Origin: CAZDML01 sp964506645
GTDB lineage: Bacteria; Elusimicrobiota; Elusimicrobia; 2-01-FULL-59-12
NCBI GenBank assembly: GCA_964506645.1
Contig: CAZDML010000002.1
Span: 14,048-78,047 of the forward strand
Direction: 5' to 3'
DNA: 64,000 nt
Position 1 is the first letter of the stretch. Each line of letters opens with the position of its first letter. The notes beneath the pieces are model-generated. The model was not told the origin of the DNA. It searched no databases and saw only the letters and a list, made by a program, of their open reading frames with translations. Shown here one piece after another: positions 37,601-49,600 of this stretch. Position numbers and translations under genes: made by a program.

Positions 37601-40600
37601 CGTGCCGAGGCTGACCAGGTTGTACTGCGCATCCGTCAGATAGACGGTGGTCACAAAGGCTGTACCCGCTACCTGAGAGGTCGGGCTTCCGGTACGACCG
37701 GTGGCCGAGCCCTGGAGCGGCGCTTCCCCTGGCATCACAACCATCAATTTGGTGGCCGATCCCGCCAGCACATTGAACGAACCGGTATCCGGTGAAACCG
37801 AAGTTGCCCAAGTCGTGGTCGGGTCAACCAGGTTGGTATCGACCGCGCTGGCCGTGCCGGTGCTAGCCGTACGGAACTGCAGCGTCACATTGGCCACGCT
37901 CTGGCCGTTGCTGATTGTCTGCGTGGCCGGTTCCGTATCGTAAGGATCAGAGGTACGCACGGCGACCTGTTCGGTCAAGTGCGACGTCACCGCGTTGAAA
38001 TACGTATCGGACACCTGCAGAGTGGCCGTGTAAGTAGATCCCGCCACGAAGGTATTCACGGTGCCGGTTTTGCCCGGAGCCCCGGAGCCCGGCGTTGCGG
38101 TTTCACCCGGCAAAAGCAGGAGCAGCTTGGTCGCTGATTTCGGACTCGCCGTAAACTGGGAAGAAATGGAAGACGTCCAGGCCGTACCGTGACCGACCGT
38201 CACATCATCGGCACGGAAGAATTCGGTGGTCGCTTTATAAAGCGTGTATACAAAGGTTGTCTGGCCAGAGGCTGCATTAATCGCTTGCGTGCTCGGATTC
38301 ACGGCATAAGGATCCTGATTGCCCACAATTGAAATCTGAACATCAGCGGTGTTAGCACCCGGATTGGCCGGTGGTACAGTGATCGTATTGAAGAATTTAT
38401 CGGTCACGTACACGCTCACCTGCAGCAAGTTACCGACCGTGTAGGCTGACGGGGATCCGGCTTTACCGGTGGCCGTTCCGTAGGACGGTGTTTCACCCGG
38501 CAGCACCGTCAGTAGTTTGCGGGTCGCACCGCCGCTGCTATTGGCGCTCACGGCGATTGCCGCGGTGAGTGATTGTGTGTAGTTGGAAGTCCCCAGATCC
38601 TGCGCCGTCAGTGTCCATCCGGTATTGGTGGATGTCAGTAGCGTCATCGGGAATGTGTAGCTGCCGGTGGTTACGTTAATAGCCACAGGATCGAGCCCAT
38701 CGGATGTCCACGGACCCGTGGATTGATCGTTCGGATCTGACGACGTTACGCGCAATGTGCCCGTCGCGCTGGCCACGAGGTTCCAGAAACCGTCAGTGAT
38801 ATTCACCGTCGGATAGAACACCACCCCCGCCGTCTGCGCATTGGGCGATCCGCTCACACCGCGCGTCATCAAGACGTTGCCCGGGACTGCGGTTTCGCCC
38901 GGCAGCACGAGCTGCAGCTTGGAGGCCCCAGCAGCAGTCACAGTAAACGTGGACGACGCCAGGGTAAGTGCTGGCGCATTCGTATCATTGGACACTGCCG
39001 TTACGGTGGTTAGACCGGCGGTCTGAACATTGATGCTGCTCACCTGGAGCTGCCCGCTGGAGAGCGAGTAGCTTCCTGGATCAGTGTCATACGCATCATT
39101 GGTGCCGACATAGATCGGGTTGCGGCCGGTCGAGACAATGTTGGAATACGCATCGGTAACATAGACCGTGGCTGGCATATCCACACCCGCGATCTGTGTC
39201 GCGGCTGTCCCGTTGATGCCAGAACCCGCAACAAGCGTCTGGTTCGGCAGTGCAATTAAGAGTTTGGTCGGCGCACCGGCCTGCACAAACACGTTGGTGC
39301 TGGTGTCCGATGAATAGCCCAGAGCGGACTGATCCGCGGCCGTGTAGGTCCAGGTGCCGGCGGTGACCGGGGTCACACCGTAGACAGCGACCGCTGCCGA
39401 GAGCGACTGTGGGTTACCGCCCAAGTACGCCGATTCATTATCAAACGGATCGGTTGAAGTCAGCAGAACGCTCGGCATCGTAGCCGCCGACTGCACGTTG
39501 TAATAACTGTCCGTCAAGCGTACCGTCACGTTGTAGTTCGTACCGGCCGTCGCTGTGGTAGGCAAGCCCGTTTTGCCTTTGGCACCGCCAGCAATATAGC
39601 CCGCCACCGCCGTTTCGCCCGGTATCAGGAGCTGCAGTTTCGCAGCCGGACCGGCTGTCACCGGCACGACGGCAGAGGTATTGGACGAGACCGTAGTGAC
39701 AGAATCGGAAGTGGTCGATGCGGTGATCGTCCAGCTCGAACTGGCGCGTGCAAAGACCATCTGGAAGATGGTCGCTCCGGCGCTGAGCGTTTGCGGATTA
39801 AGCGCTGGGGCATAAGGATCGGTGGTCGTCAGCTGCACTTTGACGTTGGCTGGAACTTTGTTCCAGTTCAGATCAACCACGTTCACCGTTACTGGGAAAG
39901 CCACGCCCGCGGCCTGGGTCGTGATGCTCACCGACGTTTTGCCCGTGGTCGAGCCCGGTACAGCGGTTTCGCCCGGCACCAGAATTTGCAGTTTCACAAC
40001 GCTGTTCGCATTCACAGTGATCTGCGAAGATGTCACAGAAGAGGAACTTGCATCAAGCGGCGTCCCGGACATACGCAGCGCTGTGAAAGACGCCGTGGGG
40101 GTTGCTGTCTGCAGCGTAAAGGCGTAGTTCGTAGTACCGATCAACGAAATCGTTTGCGGGCTTACAAATAGGTCAGACGGTGTTACCTTCACGCTGATCG
40201 ATGCGGTCGGCACAACGTTAAAGTGTTTATCTACCGCGTTGACCGTTAACGTGTTCGAGACACCCGAGGTCCAGGCCGTCGGTGTGCCAGTGCGGCCCAG
40301 GCCGTTCAAATTGTACGTTCCTGAACCGGCGAGCACGCTTTCGCCCGGCAGAATCACTTGCAGTGTCTGTGCGGCGCCTGACTGCACCGGAATTGCTGGG
40401 GATACATCCGAAGCCACATTGAGACCTGGGGCACTGGCGGTTAGCGTCCAGCCTGTGGTGCTGGCAGTCGTCATCGTCCAGGCCTGAATCGTGGATCCTG
40501 CGGTAAGAGCGATGGAGAGTGGATCGGCTTGATATTCTGCCGTGCGATTGTCGTACGGATCCGAGCTGGCCAGGGTCATGCCCGGAGGCGTGGTGTTGGT

Positions 40601-43600
40601 CTTGTTGAAGAAGCGGTCGACCGTGCGCACCGTAACATTAAAGGAAGTGCCGGCGGTGGCTGTGCTGATGGACGTAGTCACTTTGCCGGTGGCTGACCCA
40701 GGAGCAGCCGTCTGGCCAGGCACCAAAATCTGAACTGCGTTCACGCTGTCGGGAGCCATCGTCATTACACCGGATTGATAGGGTGCACTCAGCGTGAAGC
40801 CAGTGGCCGACGCCGTCACAGTCTGTGTACTGGCGTTTCCTGCTGCATTTTCTGCCGTCTTCATCATGAACGGAATAAGCTGATAACCGCCGGTCAAGAT
40901 CTTCGGACTATCCGTAGAGACCGGCACGGCGTTACCGTCGGACGATGTCAGCGTAACGACCGGGGCCGTCGTCGTCACAATATTGTAGTAAGCGTCTACC
41001 GCACGGACTTCGACAAAGTAGGTGGTGCCCACAGCAAACGCATCGAGTGTGCCTGGGGTGGTCGGATAGTTGGAGTCCGGCGATCCGGATTTGCCGCCTC
41101 CTGTGGTATTGCCTTCCTGGCTCGTTTCACCCGGGGCCAGCACGAGGAGTTTCTGCGCCGTGTTGGCCTGGACCGGAATCCATGTGGAATAGCCCATCGT
41201 GTAGGGATCGCCCGTCGCGGTGGACACCATGAGCTGCCAGCCCGCCGGATTGCGTGTAATCAGCGTCACACCGGTAATGACCACCTGACCCGTCTGACCT
41301 CCCGAGCCGGTCTGGAAGCTGCCAAGACCCTGGATGCCGGATTGCGCATTCGTGTCATCCGTATTGAGCTGAAGGAACGTCGTCGCCGATTCAGCCAGGT
41401 TGAAATAGGAGTCGACCAGGCGCGCCGTCACATTGAACGGCGTCCCCGCGGTTTGCGTGTTAGCTGTGCCTGTCTTACCGCCGGACTGTCCAGCGTCGTA
41501 CGGTGCACGGCCCGGATCTGCTGTTTCACCCGGCACCAGGACGATCAGTTTCGTTGGGGCCGCCGCATGGACCGTAATCGGATCGGTGGTCGTGCTAATG
41601 AGCGGTGCGCCGCCGTAGCCGGTAATCGTAGAGACAAACACCGTCCACGGGCCCGGCGCTTTGCGGAAATTAATGGTGTAGGCCGTGGGGCCGTTTACAA
41701 CGGTCGTCGCCGGATCTGTATCGTAGGGGTCGCTCGTAATCATCTGAATCTGCGGCGTGATATCGGTCTTCGTATTGTAGAAGCGGTCGGTGATCGTTAC
41801 GGTCGAGATGTACGCCGTGCCGGCCACAGCATCCGTGATCGCACCCAGGAAACCGCGCGCGGTACCCGGCGTGTAGGTTTGTCCCGGCAACACCACAAGG
41901 ACGCGGTCGGTCGTGGTGGCATTCACAACGACAAAATTGGAGGTATCCGAGCTGACGGTAATGCCGGAGACTGCGGTGGTGGCCGCGCCGACGGTCCAAC
42001 CCGGAGCGGTGTTCGCCACTTTAAAGGTGATGTTAAAGGTCGCCTGACCGGCCGAGAGGCTGTTGGCCGCCGGGTTTATCGCGTACGGATCGGTGGCGGT
42101 CACTTGCACGGTCGGCATCGTGCCGCTGGTGACTTTGTTGTACTTTGCGTCAACCATGCGCACGGTGGTCGCATACGTCGCACCTGCAACCGTCGCACTG
42201 ACCGATCCGGACTTCCCGAAGCCTGGCACGGCCGTTTCACCCGGCATGAGGAGCTGCAGACGAACCGGTGCGCCCTGATTGACTGGGATAGCGGCGGACG
42301 TTGCGGTCGTAAGGTTGTACGCGTTGGCGTAGAGCACCTGCGGACTAAACGTATCGGTCGACACGGCCAGCGTCACACCCAGGGTCGCCACACTCTGACC
42401 GCCGGAGAGACTGACGGACTGCGATGCTGGCGTGCCGTAGATATCGGACAAAGTGACGGTGGCAATGGTCACGGTCGAAACGGTGTTGTAGAACGCGTCG
42501 ACCGCGCGGATAGCGCCAATGGGCAGTGTAAAGGCAATACCTGCGGTTTGGGTATTGGGCGTTCCTGTCTTTCCGGTCACCGAACCCGGCGCCGCGGTTT
42601 CACCTGGCAGTAAGATCTGCAGTTTCGAGAGTCCGGCCGCATTCACTTTCACCGGGCTCGATAGATGGATGTTGAACGGCGTGCCGCTTGCCGTTCCCGA
42701 GCTCGTCAGGGTCCAACCGGTGGCAGTCGCAGTCCGCAGGATAATACTGGTGTTGTCGGACAACACACCGTTCGATGTGCCCGCACCATTGATCAGCGGG
42801 TTGAGTCCGAGGCTGACGACATTGGAGTCATTGGTAATCACATAAATATTCACAGGGTTTCCGGTGGTATTGGCTTCCACCAGGTTCCAGTAATCATCGA
42901 CCACGCGCACCGTGATCGGCACCGCCACACCGGCAGTCTGCGTCACAATCGCTCCGGTCTTGCCACCGTTATTGGTCGGCCAGTAGCCCGTGCCCTGTAC
43001 CGGCGTTTCGCCCTGCACCAGGATCTGTAGATTTTTCTTGGTGACATCCGGGTCGATCGTCAGATGTTCATAGGCTGAGTTAAAACCGGTGGCGGTCGCG
43101 GTGGAGGCCGTGAACGGTGCCAGCGAAAGGTCGTAATCGGTGGTGCGCTTCGTGACGAAGTTCCACAGGAAAGTCGAGGTGCCTTGCGTCAGTCCGATGC
43201 TGAGAGACGGCGACGGTTTGGCGTTCGTATCGTCGGTCTGCACGTTGACCGTGACATTGGTAGAAATAATATTGCCCCAGGTATCGGTCGCATCCAACGT
43301 AAAGGTAATAGTGGAGCCAGCGACGAAGTGCGCATCCGAAGCCGGGCCCGTGCGGGGGCCGCTCTTTAATAAGGTAGAACCGGGCAACGCACTTTCGCCA
43401 TTCACCAGCAAGCGCAAGTAGCGAGGGCTCGACGCACCGGAATCCGGATAGAGCGTAAAGGCCGGCGACGTATAAGTCGGATTGCTCAGACCCACGATAT
43501 TGCCACGGATCGTCTGGGAGGATCCGTTGTAGTCGACCGCACGGAACAGGGTGACGCTGAACGTCGTCGTACCGCTGGTCAGTGATTTTGCACCGACACC

Positions 43601-46600
43601 TGTCGCGAACGGATCATCGGGCGAGCTCAAAGTGAGCGAGCTTCCAGAATTGGTCTGGTTCCAATAGCCGTCGACCGCATATACCGTTACGATCTGCGGC
43701 GTACCGGCAATCCATGAGGTCGGCGTTCCAGATTTGCCCCCCGTTCCGCCTGTGGCCGGCGCATAGGGAGGCTGACCTGCCTGATACGTTTCACCCGGCA
43801 ACACCACAAGTACGCGGTCCGCGCTACCCGCGGTGATCGGAATCGCGGCGGCCGAACCAGACGTGTACGCGCCTGTGTGGAACATGGAAACGGTCTGTGA
43901 TCCGGCCTGATACATCTGGATCGCAAAAGAAGTCGTGCCGCTGGCAAGCGGTTGTGTGGTGCCGTCCGTATCATACGGATCGGTCGTCTGGAACCAGACG
44001 TTACCGGTCGCCACGCCGCCCACCGCATTGTTGTACGCGTCTGTGATCGTTGCAGTCGCTTTCCACACCGCGCCCGCAGTTGCGCCAGTCGGACTCCCTG
44101 AGATGCCGCTTCCCGCGTTAAGCGTGGTGCCCGGCACAGTCACCATAATCTTGGTCGGCGAGTTCGCCACAACCGGCAGAGCGGCGGACACTTCATCGGC
44201 CAAGCGCTGGCCCGTCACGGTCGACACACGCACCGTCCAGCCGCTGCCGGAAGCGGTGATAAATTGCAGCGCGAACACCGTCGTCCCGCTGGTCAGGTCC
44301 TGCTGGATATTGGTCTGCGTCGCATTCGGATCGCTTTCGATCATCTTGATCTTGGCCGCCGCAGTCGAAATCAAGTTGAAGTAGCTATCCGTCGCATTCA
44401 CCGTAGCGGAGTACATCTGGCCAGCCGTAAACGGCGTGGCCGGGCTGCCAGATTTTCCAGTCGGCGATCCTGGAGCGGCCGTCTGACCCTGCACGAGGAG
44501 CTGCAGTAAGGTGGCCGAGCCACTGATCACCGTAAACGAGGTGCTGGTAGATGCTGTGAAGTTGTAGGTGTTGGATGTCACCACGTTAACGAAGTACGAC
44601 GCGGTGGTCGTGGAGCGGTTGACCGCTGTAACGACCGTCCCTGAGCCGCCCGACAAACCGAAGGAAGCGCCGCCCGGATACTGCGTATATAAGGAAGCAT
44701 TCGCGCCGACACGCACGACCGGGTTGTCATTGACCAGGTTGTAGTACTGGTCCGTACCAACCACGGTCACAGTGAACGTGGAACCGGCGACCGGGCTCAC
44801 ACCGCCAAAGGGGGTACCTGTTTTCCCGCTGGCGGCGACATTGCCCTGCGACAGGCTTTCGCCCGGCAGCAGGATAACCAGGAGATGCGGATTTCCGGCG
44901 TTGGTGTCCGGGTTCACAAGCAGCGGGCCTGCGCTCGCATAGGTGTAGCCCGGACCGGTATTGGTCGTCACTGTCACAGTCCAGCCCGTGGTCGAGGCCG
45001 ACTTAAAGGTGTGGCCGTAGGTCGTGAAATAGGTGCCGCTATTGATCGATTTGGTCGTGTCCGGATCCGGCGAATCGTACGGATCGGTCGTCGTCAGACT
45101 CAAATTGACCGCTCCGCCGGGATTATTGACCACGTTGTAGTATGGGTCGGTGAGGCGCACGGTGAGGCTGTAGCTCGTTCCAGCCGTCGCTGCGGTGATC
45201 GAGCCTGATTTTCCACCACCTGCCACATTGCCCGGCACGGCGGTTTCGCCGCCCAGAAGAATATGCAGTTTTGTCGGGCTGGCCACTTGCATCGGGATGT
45301 TTTGCGACACGTCCGAGTTCAGTGTCCCTGTCGCCGTTAAGACGTGAGGAATTGATGCCCCGTTTGAGGCCTGCGCACTAAGCAGCGTGACCGAGTAAGT
45401 CGTCGAACCCGAGGTCAACGCCTTCGTCTGCGCCGTGAGGCCTGGCGTTCCGTAGGCGTCATCGCTGGTTAAATACGTCGCAACGTTGGTCGAGATAATG
45501 TTGTACCAGTCATCCGTCGCATTGACCGTAACGATGAACGCCTGGCCGGCGGTCTGTGTATTGGGAGTTCCCGTTTTTCCGGCCGGGTTACCCGCGCCGC
45601 CAAAGTCTGCCGGGATACCAGCGTCAGCCGTTTCACCCGGGGCCACAATCTGATAGCGCGAGAGCGTGTTGGCCGATACGGTAAAGAACGTGGAATCGGC
45701 TGCGGCATAGGTCAGGCCTGGATCCGTCGCCTCAATTTGGTGATTCGAACCCGCAGTGACCAGGGTCACGGAGGCAATAAAGGTAGCGTTGTACCCGTTG
45801 TTGCCGACGTTCGTCATCACGAGGCTCGGTGGATACGTGGCGTATTGATCCATCGGCAAGGACGCCGCCGAGGCCGCCAACTGAACGGTCGGGAACGGCA
45901 GACCAGACACGTTCTTAATCGGATTCGAATAGGCATCGACCAAGTTCACAATGACGCCCGGCGCCTGAATCGCCACACCCGCGGTCTGCGCGGTCGGCGT
46001 TCCCGTCTTGCCGCCTGAGCCTGGGACGTTGGTTTCACCCGGCAACAAGACCTGGAAGACAGCCGTGTTGCTGGACGCTTTCACGTTCACACTCGAAATG
46101 GTTTGCGACGAAATGGTCGCGCTGTCCGTATCGACCGCCGAGAAGCTCCAGCCCGACTGTGCTGTACGCGGTGTGAAGGAAGCAAACACCACTTGGCCTT
46201 GGTTCATGGGCGTTGTGGAATTACCCTGAACATAGACATCGTTGCCCACGGTTGCGACATTGTCAGCCACATTACTGGTGTAGATGCCTGGGGCCCCACG
46301 ATTGCGGTTCCAATAGTGGTCAACCGCCTGGATCGTGATCGGGAAAGCCACACCAGCGGTTGCTGATCCCGGCAGCGCTGGATTGGTTTTCCCCGCACCC
46401 CCCGGTGAGGACCCTTCATCGTAAGTCTGGTTCGCGGTTAAGACGCGCAATTTCACCACCGGGCCCGGATAGACTTTTACCCAGGTCGATTGATCCATCG
46501 TGTAATAGGAGCCTGAGCCGCCGTCGGACGGGTCGTTCTGATCGCGCACCGTCATGAGCCAGCCTTTCAGGTTGCGCGTCGGGTTGGTCGAAGGCGATGT

Positions 46601-49600
46601 CGGGTTGTTCTGCGTGCGGTAGGTTACCGTGCCGATCGCCACACCGTTATTCAAACTCATTGCCAGGAAGATCGGCGTCAGGTTGGGATCGCCGCTGAGC
46701 GAGGTATCCGAGTGCATATTCACCACCGGCATCGGCAGGTTGTTCGTAATCAGGTTGTAGTATTGGTCCACCAGGCGCACCGTGAAGGTGCTGGCAATAC
46801 CCGCGTAGTAGAAAGCAGGGCTTCCGCTCTTACCGCCGTTGGTCTGATTATAAGGAGGCAAACCCGGTACCGCGGTTTCGCCCTGCATCACCAGCTGCAG
46901 GCGCTGTGTACCGACCGAGGCCGTATCGGCACCCACCGTAAAGTTCGAAGTCACGTAATTCGGGTTCGTGAGGACCGAGGTCGCCAGCACCACCTGCGAA
47001 CCGGCGGTCACCGGTACAAGCGAGAACGTGGTCACACCCGAAGCCAACGTCAAGGACGACGGCACCACCGCATAGGTGTCACTGGAAAGCGAGATCCAGA
47101 CCTTATCCAGACTGTCCGAGGTGTCCGTGTTATAGAACGAGTCGACCCCATAAACAGTTGCCACGAGTGTATTTCCGGCCAGGATACCATTCGGTGTACC
47201 GCTCTTACCCAGCGGTGTTGTCTGGTATTTGCCCTGGACACGCGACTCACCCGGCAGCATCACCAAGAGACGATTGGCCGTTCCGGGATTGATCGTAATA
47301 TTGCTCGAGGTATTTCCTGTACCGGCACCAGAGACAGCCATTGTCTGCACGCCGGCACTTACCATGGTCTGATTAAAGATGGTGGTTCCGGAAGAGAGCG
47401 GCTTATTGCCCGGATCTGTATCAAAAGAATCGGAGGTCGTCGCCGTAATCGTCGGGTTGCTTGACGGCGTGACATTCCAATATTGGTCGACGGCGTTCAC
47501 AGTAACTGTAAAAGGCGCCCCAGCAGTAAAGCTCAGAGGAATGGTGTTCTTGCCGGCCGGGGCTGTCGTTTTACCCCCCGCGTTGGTTTCGCCCTGGATC
47601 AAGACCTGTAATCCGACGGTTGTGTTGGGCACGACATTAATGCCCGTCTGATTGCCCGCTGAAACGGCCAAGCCCGACACACGAGACACGGTCAGTGTAC
47701 GGCCCAGCGCCGCTTTCAGCAGAGTGAGGCCATTGGTAAAGACATGAGTACCGTTATCCGATCCCGGTACAAAAGTGTAATTTGCCGGAAGGCCGGCGCC
47801 TGCACTTTCTGGTCCGATCGTAGCATCGGGATTGGCAATCGAGAAACCAACGGTACCGTTATACGACAGTGCCACACCATTGGCGTTATCGAGCGCATTG
47901 ACTGTGATGTCACGCGATGTACCGGCCGTGATATTGGTCGTCGTATCCACAATCACCTGCAGATGATCGGCGGGCAAGGTCACGATAAAGTTGTTGCCGT
48001 TGCCGATGTCCGAGTTGGACTCGATGTTGCCGGCATTATCAATGGAGCGCGCCTTTGCCCAGTAGCGCTTACCGGAAATCCAAATACTGTTACTCGAGTA
48101 GCTCCAGTTAAGCGTTCCCGAAGCGTCGAGCCAGGAGTTGGCTTCATCGGTTCCGACGCGTGAGAAGGAGGAGTTGTTGACTGCGTTAAAGCTGGACGGA
48201 TTGTAGAAATAGTCCTCCGGTCCCGCCGACTGGCCGGTGGGCGCGTTATCCAAACGCAGGGAGATCTGCACTTTTCGGATGCCGGCTAGACCGACATCGG
48301 CCGCAGTTCCTGCGATGCTGGCCGGGTTCTGCTGCACGTCGTTATCGGCGGGTGATGACACAGCACCGTGTGGCGTATCCGTATCAAAGATAACGGTCGA
48401 CGTTGTGCCAGGGGTTTCCGTATTGCCCACCGCATCCACCGCATAGGCATGAACAATATAAGTCGCCCCGTTAGTCAGATTGACGGCATCAAGACCTGTG
48501 TTCCAATAGGACCAGGAAGCCGTCGATGTCGCAATTAGGAAATATTCCGTAGTCGCACCGAAATTCGCGCCGTTAAAGTAGTGGGTCGCACCACCGCTGA
48601 GTTCTTCCACTGAGACATACACACGAGAAACACCCGCCGGATAAGTATTCGGGTCGCTGGCCGTTCCGGAAATAACCGTCATCGGTTCGATGATGGAATG
48701 GGCAGCGCCGTTCACCGGTTTCTGGATCAGTGTGATGGGCGCCGTTGTATCGAGAGTAAAGGTGACGGTGTTGTACGCCACTTCAAAGTTGCCCGAACGG
48801 TCGTTGGCACGCGACTGGATGGTGTAACGGTCATCGGTGTACACGTTGGTTGAAATCGCCGGACCTGTGGTCACTGACCAGGTGTAGTTGGGCAGTATGC
48901 CCGGGGTGACTTGTGCCGCCAACGGGAAGTTGAGGCTCGTGCCGGAGTTATCAAAGAGCGCCGTACTCGGGTTGTAATATTGGCCCGAAGAATTGCCAAT
49001 ACGAATCTTGACACCGCCTGAGGCGATACCAGATCCGTTGGAACTGACATCACTGGCGGTCCCGCTGATTACGAGCGGCCCGGAAGACAGTCTCACATTG
49101 TTGGTGGGCAACGTCGTTTGTGATGTCGGTGAGCTGCTATCCACCGTGAAGTTAATGCCCCCCGCGCCCGTGACAAAATCAAACGTGGAGCCGAGGTTGC
49201 CGATCGGAATATTACCGGCATTATCGCGTGCGCGCACAAACATCTTGTAGCGGGCGTTGGAGCTGAAGGCGCCGGAGAGACTGTTGTAGCTCCAGGTGCC
49301 ACTCGTAATGCCTACGACTGTCGCGCTCAACCACGGCGTACAACCGCTCGAACAATCGCCTGTCCAGCCACTGCCGTTCCAATAGGCATTGAGGGTATCC
49401 ACAAACGCCACATCCACCGCCAAAATACCTGATCCTGTCGATGTATCGTCCATGGTGCCCGAAGCTAATGTCACCGCTTGTGGCACGCCACCGTTGGACG
49501 GCACGGAAATCTGCGACGTTGCTGTGCTGCTGTCGTAAAGTAGAGAAACCCCTGTGCCCGCCGGAACATCGGTGTTGAGCGGGCCAAATTCTACATTGCC

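Noticed and set aside
37390..47650. CRISPR-like or DNA-level satellite array
   Set aside because: Periodicity is at protein level (about 127 codons) with diverged DNA and no short identical repeat-spacer pattern.
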